Part shown: positions 59,131 through 64,000 of the stretch, piece by piece
Position numbering within the stretch: the first letter of the stretch is position 1
How the letters are laid out: each line of letters opens with the position of its first letter
Assembly: GCF_019890635.1 (NCBI RefSeq)
Contig: NZ_JAIOAB010000007.1
Span: 1 to 64,000, forward strand
Reading direction: 5' to 3'
Length of the DNA stretch: 64,000 nucleotides
Source: Streptomyces sennicomposti
Lineage (GTDB): Bacteria > Actinomycetota > Actinomycetes > Streptomycetales > Streptomycetaceae
Position numbers and translations under genes: made by a program
The notes under the pieces: model-generated
Told to the model about the DNA's origin: nothing
The model's input: the letters and a program-made list of their open reading frames with translations, nothing else
The model's database searches: none

Positions 59131-59547
59131 GTGCGACAGCCCAGGATCGTATCGTTGGCGGCGGCCGCCGTGCTGCTCGGCAGCGGCGTGATCGCCGCGA
59201 CGGCGGGACCGGCCGCGGCCTCCACCGACGCCTCCGCCGGCGCGGCGCGCGCCTGTACGTCGGGCGCGCCGCGTTTCACCAGTTCGCCGGGGACCAGCAG
59301 CAGCGACCCCGCGTTCTGGCCCGCGAGGGGCACCTACGCGAAGACCACCAGCAGGTGCAAGGACATCAACCTGAAGCTGGACGGCACCCGCAGTGTGCGG
59401 ACCTGCTTCAAGACGTCCGGCTGCAACGGCTGGCGGACGCTGCGGGCCGGCAGCTGGGGGCTCGCCGCCAGCGACGTGCTCGACGGCACCCAGTTCTACC
59501 TGCAGTTCGCGGGGACGAGCCGCGCCACGGGCCTGATCGACTACTGA
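59131..59547 (+). CDS. small secreted protein, 138 aa
   Basis: A 138-aa precursor with a Sec signal peptide (MRQPRIVSLAAAAVLLGSG..., cleaved near AAAS, residue 31). The mature part of about 107 residues has four Cys (CTSG, RCKDIN, TCFK, GCNGW) that could form two disulfides, and beta-rich sequence ending QFYLQFAGTSRATGLIDY. GGGAG lies about 8 nt before the GTG. It resembles small exported Streptomyces proteins of unknown role. No operon partner. Confidence 0.8.
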   Translation: MRQPRIVSLAAAAVLLGSGVIAATAGPAAASTDASAGAARACTSGAPRFTSSPGTSSSDPAFWPARGTYAKTTSRCKDINLKLDGTRSVRTCFKTSGCNGWRTLRAGSWGLAASDVLDGTQFYLQFAGTSRATGLIDY

Positions 59548-59574
59548 GTCACCGCGCCCGCGTCGCCCGCGGCT

Positions 59575-59617
59575 CGCGGGCGGGTCCTCCCGGCGTCGAG
59601 CCGGGCCCCGCCCGCGG
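59575..59617. terminator. bulged hairpin between secreted protein and SGNH hydrolase genes
   Basis: CGCGGGCGGG and CCCGGC on the left pair with GCCGGG and CCGCCCGCG on the right with small internal bulges, between convergent genes. Confidence 0.6.
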
Positions 59618-59625
59618 GCCCGGGG

Positions 59626-61152
59626 TCACGCGGTGAAGCGCTGGCCTGCCGAGCCGTCGCAGTTCTGCAGCCGCAGGGGCTGGCGGGCGGCGGTCTGGGT
59701 CAGGCAGAGTCCGGTCGCGGCCTGCGGTCGGATGGTGGCGCCGTCCCGGACGAACTTCTGGTTGGCCGCGCCGGAGCAGTTCCAGATGATCAGCGCGGCG
59801 CCCGCCTGGTAGCGGGCGCCCGGCACGTCCAGGCACCGGTCCTGGGTCAGGGCGGTGTGGAAGGTGTGCCGGGAGGTGTCGTACCACCAGTCCTGGTTGC
59901 GGGTGCCGCCGCAGTCCCAGCCGAGCACCGCGGTGCCGTCGGCGCTCTGCGAGGAGTCGACGTCCACGCAGTTGTCGGTCGCCTGGTTGCGCACCGGACG
60001 GTAGGCGTCGTCCCAGGCCTGCGGGAAGAGGGACGGGCTGCCCAGGGAGTCGACGTCGGCGCACGCGGCCTCGCGCAGACCGGAGTCGTAGAACTGGGTC
60101 AGGCAGGACGCGAAGGCGGCGTGGCCGCGCGCGTTGGGGTGGAAGGACTGCCGTACGGAGTTCTCGTCGGGCAGGCCCGGCTTGGACAGGTCGATGAAGA
60201 GGCCGCGGGCCCAGGTGTTCTCCGTGCACACCTCGTGGCCGTGGAACAGGCGGGAGTCGTCGAGGTAGAGCGCGCCGGTGTCGGCCGCGGCCTTGCGGAT
60301 GCCGCGCTCGAAGGCGGGCACGGCCACGTTGCGGCCCCAGGCGGTGTCCGCGTCGTAGCCGAGGCCGCCGCAGGCGAGTTTGCCGGGGAAGTCCGGGTTG
60401 TCGCGGAAGTCCGGGCCGATGGGGCTCGGGTAGCTCATGACGACGAGCTTGTAGTCGCCGTCGGCGTAACCGGCGTCGCGCATCACGGACTTGAGGTCGC
60501 GGACGGTCTGCTCGACCTTGGGAACCAGGGCGTCGACGCGGGCCTGCCAGCCCGGCGCGTACTTGGGCTCGCAGGGGCCCTGGGAGAGCAGATAGCGCTC
60601 GACGCAGTCGGTCATGACGGGACCGAACTGGAGGTCGTCGTTGGCGCCCGCCACCAACAGCACCATCTTGATGCGGGTGTTGCGGGCCTTGACGGCCAGG
60701 CTGTCGCTCTGGACCAGTTCGTCGGCGTACTGCTTCGCGCCGCCGATGCGGATGTTGCCGGTGTAGGCGCCGGAACACGCCACGTTGTAGGTGAGGTCGG
60801 CGGGGATGCCGGTGCGGTGGATCGCGGCGTCCGGGGAGCGGTGGCACCAGTTGGCGGGGCCGTTGGTCGGCGACTCGTAGGCGCCGACGCCCTCGCCGGA
60901 GATCTCGCTGTCGCCCAGCGAGATGAGCGCGGTCTTGCGGTCGGCGAGGGGGCGTACGGCCGCGTCGCCGTAGAGCGCGGTGGCCTCCGCGGCGCGGACG
61001 GCCTCCAGGTCGGGCGGGAGCGCGGTGGCGGACACCTGGCCGGCGGCGGCCGGGGCCGCCGTGGCGGGGACGGCGGCCCCGGCCGTGGCGAGCAGGCCGG
61101 CCGTCGCGGCGGCGGCGAGGGTCCACCGGAGTCTGTACCGGGAGCGTCTCAC
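59626..61152 (-). CDS. secreted SGNH/GDSL hydrolase with ricin-type lectin domain
   Basis: A 508-aa exported esterase. Signal peptide (about 1-35), SGNH hydrolase domain (about 65-350) with block I LGDSEISGEGVG (Ser nucleophile), block III GANDD, and block V SFHPNARGHAAF (Asp/His pair; here S-x-H), then a ricin B-type beta-trefoil (about 365-508) with QDWW, NQKF and QRF repeats for sugar binding. GTG 61152 is preferred because AGGAGG is 5 nt upstream; GTG 61158 would overlap the ribosome site. Likely function: deacetylation or ester cleavage on polysaccharide or lipid. Confidence 0.92.
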   Translation of the reverse strand: MRRSRYRLRWTLAAAATAGLLATAGAAVPATAAPAAAGQVSATALPPDLEAVRAAEATALYGDAAVRPLADRKTALISLGDSEISGEGVGAYESPTNGPANWCHRSPDAAIHRTGIPADLTYNVACSGAYTGNIRIGGAKQYADELVQSDSLAVKARNTRIKMVLLVAGANDDLQFGPVMTDCVERYLLSQGPCEPKYAPGWQARVDALVPKVEQTVRDLKSVMRDAGYADGDYKLVVMSYPSPIGPDFRDNPDFPGKLACGGLGYDADTAWGRNVAVPAFERGIRKAAADTGALYLDDSRLFHGHEVCTENTWARGLFIDLSKPGLPDENSVRQSFHPNARGHAAFASCLTQFYDSGLREAACADVDSLGSPSLFPQAWDDAYRPVRNQATDNCVDVDSSQSADGTAVLGWDCGGTRNQDWWYDTSRHTFHTALTQDRCLDVPGARYQAGAALIIWNCSGAANQKFVRDGATIRPQAATGLCLTQTAARQPLRLQNCDGSAGQRFTA

Positions 61153-61324
61153 GGGCACCTCCTGGTCGTGTGGGGTTACCCACGGTTCTTACTGGTCGGT
61201 AGGGGCTTTGGGAATACCTCCGGCGAGAACTGGCGACAGGACGTCCGGTACGACGTCTTGAAGTCGCGCCCCGGCGGCTGATGGGATGCGCGGCACCGTG
61301 CACACCGACGAGCCGGAGGTCCCC

Positions 61325-62761
61325 GTGCTGCGAACCACCTTGACGGCGGGCGCGGTTGTCGCCGCGCTGCTCGCCCCCGCGGCCCCGCACACCCGGCCGG
61401 CGGCCCGTCAGGACGCCGCCCCGGCCGCCGCCGCCCGCCCGTCCGGGCAGGAGGCGCCCCGCCTCACCGACCGCTACGGGCGGGAGTTGACCCTGCGCGG
61501 CTGGAACGTCGAGGACAAGGCGCACCGCGGCGACGAGGCCCTGACGGCCGTCACCGAGCGGGACTTCCGGGAACTGCGGGCCCACGGCTTCGACTTCGCC
61601 CGGCTGCTGGTGTTCTGGGACGACCTGGAGCCGCGCCCCGGCCGCTACAGCGAGGACTATCTGCGCCGCATCGGGCGCGTCCTGGACTGGGCCGAGCGCT
61701 ACGGCGTACGGGTCGTCCTCGACCTCCACCAGGACGTGTTCGGGCCGGCGTTCGGCCACCGCGGCATCCCCGCGTGGGCGACCAGGACCGACGCGCTGCC
61801 GTTCACCGCGCACCCGGACGACTGGTTCGCCGAGTACTTCGAGCCGGCCGTCCAGCGCGCCTTCACGCACCTCTACGAGGACGAGGACCTGCGGCGCGCG
61901 CAGGCCAGGGCCTGGCACGTGCTCGCCGCCCGCTTCGCCCGCCACCCGGCCGTCCTCGGCTACGACCTGATCAACGAGCCGATGGGAGAGCTCCGTCCGG
62001 GCGAGGACCTGGCCGCGGCGGCCCGCCGCATCGAGCGCGACCAGCTCACCCCGATGTACAACCGCCTCGCCGACAGCGTCCGTTCGGCCGATCCGGACGC
62101 CTGGCTGTTCGTGGAGCCCACCCCGATCGTGGGCGAGGGCGTCCCGACCGGCCTCGGGCGGATCGACGACCCCAGGGTGGTGTACGCGCCGCACTTCTAC
62201 AACACCGCCATGGAGGCGGGCGCGGACTACGATCCGGCGTCCGGCTGGATCGAGGCGTACGAGGCGGCCGTCACCCGGTACCCCGCGCAGTACGGGGTGC
62301 CGGTCGTGGTCGGCGAGTGGGGGCCGCTGAACAGCGCCCTGCCGCACATGAACCGCTTCTACCGCGAGGCGATGGCCTCCCTGGGCCGCTACAGCTCGGG
62401 CTGGGCGGGCTATGTGTGGTGCCGCGGCGGCGGGTACTGCGCGCTGGACGCCGCCGGGAACTTCCGTCCGAACAAGGAACTGACCGCCGAGCCGTACGCC
62501 GAGGCGGTGGCGGGTACGGTGCGCTCCGCCGCGTACGACGCCACCAGCGGCGTGTACCGGCTGACGTACACCGCGGCGCGGCGCGGATCACGGGTGACCG
62601 AGCTGTCCCTGCCGCCCGGGCGGTGGCGGATCACGGTGCGCGGGAAGGCGACGGTGCGGCGCGACCCGGCGGGCCGGGCGCGTGTCCTGGCCGCCTCGGG
62701 CGGCCGGGTCTCGGTCACCGTCGTGCGCGGGACGGCGGACGGCGGGCGCGGCGGGTCGTGA
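61325..62761 (+). CDS. secreted GH5 endoglycosylceramidase-like hydrolase
   Basis: A 478-aa exported GH5 enzyme of the endoglycosylceramidase type. Signal peptide (about 1-25), (beta/alpha)8 barrel (about 40-390) with RLTDRYGRELTLRGWNVEDK, FDFARLLVFWDDLEP, VVLDLHQDVFGPAFGHRG, acid/base Glu218 (LINEPMG) and nucleophile Glu331 (VVVGEWGPLN), then a small beta domain (about 400-478). These enzymes release the glycan from glycosphingolipids; Rhodococcus EGCases are the studied examples. GTG 61325 has GGAGG 5-6 nt upstream. It is divergent from the SGNH-lectin hydrolase, so the two might be co-regulated. Confidence 0.92.
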   Translation: MLRTTLTAGAVVAALLAPAAPHTRPAARQDAAPAAAARPSGQEAPRLTDRYGRELTLRGWNVEDKAHRGDEALTAVTERDFRELRAHGFDFARLLVFWDDLEPRPGRYSEDYLRRIGRVLDWAERYGVRVVLDLHQDVFGPAFGHRGIPAWATRTDALPFTAHPDDWFAEYFEPAVQRAFTHLYEDEDLRRAQARAWHVLAARFARHPAVLGYDLINEPMGELRPGEDLAAAARRIERDQLTPMYNRLADSVRSADPDAWLFVEPTPIVGEGVPTGLGRIDDPRVVYAPHFYNTAMEAGADYDPASGWIEAYEAAVTRYPAQYGVPVVVGEWGPLNSALPHMNRFYREAMASLGRYSSGWAGYVWCRGGGYCALDAAGNFRPNKELTAEPYAEAVAGTVRSAAYDATSGVYRLTYTAARRGSRVTELSLPPGRWRITVRGKATVRRDPAGRARVLAASGGRVSVTVVRGTADGGRGGS

Positions 62762-62800
62762 CCGTGCCCGTGACCGCGAGCGGCTGGTCGTGACGGCGGT

Positions 62801-62865
62801 CGGCCCCGCCCGTCGTGGCGGTGGTCGCGCCCCCGTCGCGACCGCGACCGAGCGTGGCGGGGCCG
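62801..62865. terminator. nested hairpin between convergent GH5 and lipoprotein genes
   Basis: Outer arms CGGCCCCGCC (62801-62810) and GGCGGGGCCG (62856-62865) are perfect complements; an inner GGTCGCG/CGCGACC stem lies at 62823-62843. It is placed 40 bp after the GH5 stop. Confidence 0.5.
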
Positions 62866-62937
62866 CGCGCGGCGCCGGGCACGGCCCCGCCGCCCGGCTC
62901 GGCACTCGTCGTCCGGCCCGGCTCCCGTCCGTCCGGC

Positions 62938-64000
62938 TCAGCTCTCGTCGTCCGTGTAGTCCCCCTCGTCGAGCGCCCCGCCCATGATGCCGCCGAAGAA
63001 GCCCTCCATCAGCTCGTCCATGCGGACCTCGGTGGCTCCGGCGGGCGCCGTGGTCCTGGTGCCCTTGACGGTGTGCAGCACCAGGGCGAGCTTCTTGCCC
63101 TTCACCTTCTCCGTCAGCGGCGCGAGGTCCACGGACACATCGCTCAGGGCGCCGTTCTTCAGCGTGAAGTCGGCCGTGACCTTCTTGTTCGGGGCGTCCT
63201 TGAGGTCGTCGTCCGTGGGCAGTCCGCCTCCGGAGGGCAGCTGCCGGGTCAACGGCCGGATCTCGTCGAGGAGTTCGGACAGCAGGGTGCGGAAGGGCGC
63301 GGTGGCCGTGACGTGCTCGGTGCCGTCCGAGCCGCCGGCCGACTTGAACTCGACCTCCTTGACGACGACCCGCCGCAGGTCCTTCATCAGCTTCTTCTGC
63401 GCCTGCGGGTCGAGCGAGGGGCTCGCCGTGGGCTTGCCGCTCGCGGCGGACTCGCCGTCCCCGTCGTCCTCCCCCCGGGCCATCTCCTCGCCGGTCTTGC
63501 GCAGATCCGCGGCGGAGACCTTGATCCAGTCACCGGCGAACAGCTTCTTGAGCGCCCCGGCCTGCGCGGGCAGTTGGTCGGCGCCGGGCATCGGGGCACC
63601 CGACAGCTGCGTGAACGAGTCCATGTTCACGCGGATGTAGGCGTCGTCGCCGATGAGCCGGTACTCGAACAAGTCGCCCTTGGGGCCGCTGAACTTCAGG
63701 GCCATGGCGCTGAAGTCCTTGTCGCCGGAGTCCTGGAGGGGCTTCTTCGACTCCACGGAGACGGAGATCCGGGCGCCGCTGAGCAACTCGGCGGCCTCGT
63801 CGGGCATCTTGTCCTCGGGCTTGGCCTCGGCGTCGAGCGCCTTCAGGGTCGCCGCGTCGGTGTCCAGGCCGAGTTCGAAGGTGAGCGAGCGCTGCTCGCC
63901 GAGCTTGTCGACGGCGCGGTCGAGCTTCTGACCGGCGGTCAGGTTCTCCACGGTGCCGCAGGCGGCGGTACCGGCGAGGACCGCCGTGGCGACGGCGGTG
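62938..64000 (-). CDS. lipoprotein, LppX/LprG-like or similar (5' end beyond the window)
   Basis: The frame is open to the right edge. The visible N-terminal part reads TAVATAVLAGTAACGTVEN, a lipobox (GTAAC) just before the first in-frame Met, so the real start lies outside the window. About 350 residues of the extracellular part are visible. They are rich in Lys/Asp, with alternating strands (GDDAYIRVNMDSF, DWIKVSAADLRK, KKVTADFTLKNGALSDVSVDL) as in the curved beta-sheet lipoproteins that bind lipids (LppX/LprAFG or related DUFs). It ends in an acidic tail. Function is not certain. Confidence 0.85.
   Translation of the reverse strand, partial: TAVATAVLAGTAACGTVENLTAGQKLDRAVDKLGEQRSLTFELGLDTDAATLKALDAEAKPEDKMPDEAAELLSGARISVSVESKKPLQDSGDKDFSAMALKFSGPKGDLFEYRLIGDDAYIRVNMDSFTQLSGAPMPGADQLPAQAGALKKLFAGDWIKVSAADLRKTGEEMARGEDDGDGESAASGKPTASPSLDPQAQKKLMKDLRRVVVKEVEFKSAGGSDGTEHVTATAPFRTLLSELLDEIRPLTRQLPSGGGLPTDDDLKDAPNKKVTADFTLKNGALSDVSVDLAPLTEKVKGKKLALVLHTVKGTRTTAPAGATEVRMDELMEGFFGGIMGGALDEGDYTDDES

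Overview
The window is high-GC actinobacterial DNA, almost certainly a Streptomyces or close relative. Evidence: strong GC bias at third codon positions, many GTG starts with GGAGG-type ribosome sites, 4-nt ATGA/GTGA stop-start overlaps, many Sec-exported hydrolases, a CebR-type box upstream of a cellulase, and streptogrisin-like and subtilisin-like proteases. No rRNA, tRNA, CRISPR array or insertion sequence was recognised. Both edges are cut: a possible gene start at the left and a lipoprotein gene at the right.

Layout. 1-13.5 kb: iron box at the left edge, DHA2-type MFS exporter, XRE/MmyB regulator, S1 protease, a second XRE-type regulator, PP2C/SpoIIE phosphatase, GH6 cellulase, TetR regulator with a TetX-like FAD monooxygenase, and an S8 protease with P-domain. 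14-26.6 kb: a large LuxR/ATPase regulator with a degenerate P-loop, a 2,320-aa secreted GH92 alpha-mannosidase fused to a PAP2 phosphatase behind a perfect 24-bp palindrome, an acetate-kinase-family protein, a 43-aa membrane peptide and a short-chain dehydrogenase remnant. 27-38.3 kb: a probable surface-glycan and redox locus. It holds two paralogous membrane molybdopterin oxidoreductases, each followed by a small membrane protein, an overlapping four-gene operon (GT2, DUF2064 transferase, methyltransferase, GT87-like), a two-component system and an NDP-sugar epimerase. A 19-bp box at fixed distances ties four of its transcription units together, probably as the regulon of the two-component system. 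38.4-43.2 kb: lipoprotein, ClC channel, GlxA-type AraC regulator and a divergent quinone-reductase-like enzyme.

43.3-57.2 kb holds the most unusual system, a tightly overlapping operon: DUF4132 protein, 1,751-aa partner, MoxR AAA+ ATPase, a DUF5682 protein fused to a VWA domain, and a SWIM zinc-finger protein. It is the actinobacterial counterpart of the poorly understood E. coli yehI-yehL-yehM-yehP-yehQ genes. It sits behind two near-palindromic operators spaced exactly 22 bp apart.

57.3-64 kb: TauE/SafE exporter with a divergent AraC regulator, a small secreted protein, an SGNH hydrolase with ricin-type lectin, an endoglycosylceramidase-like GH5 enzyme, and the truncated lipoprotein. Short-period tandem arrays (15, 17, 18, 20, 21, 33 and 78 bp) are notably frequent, both between genes and inside protein linkers.
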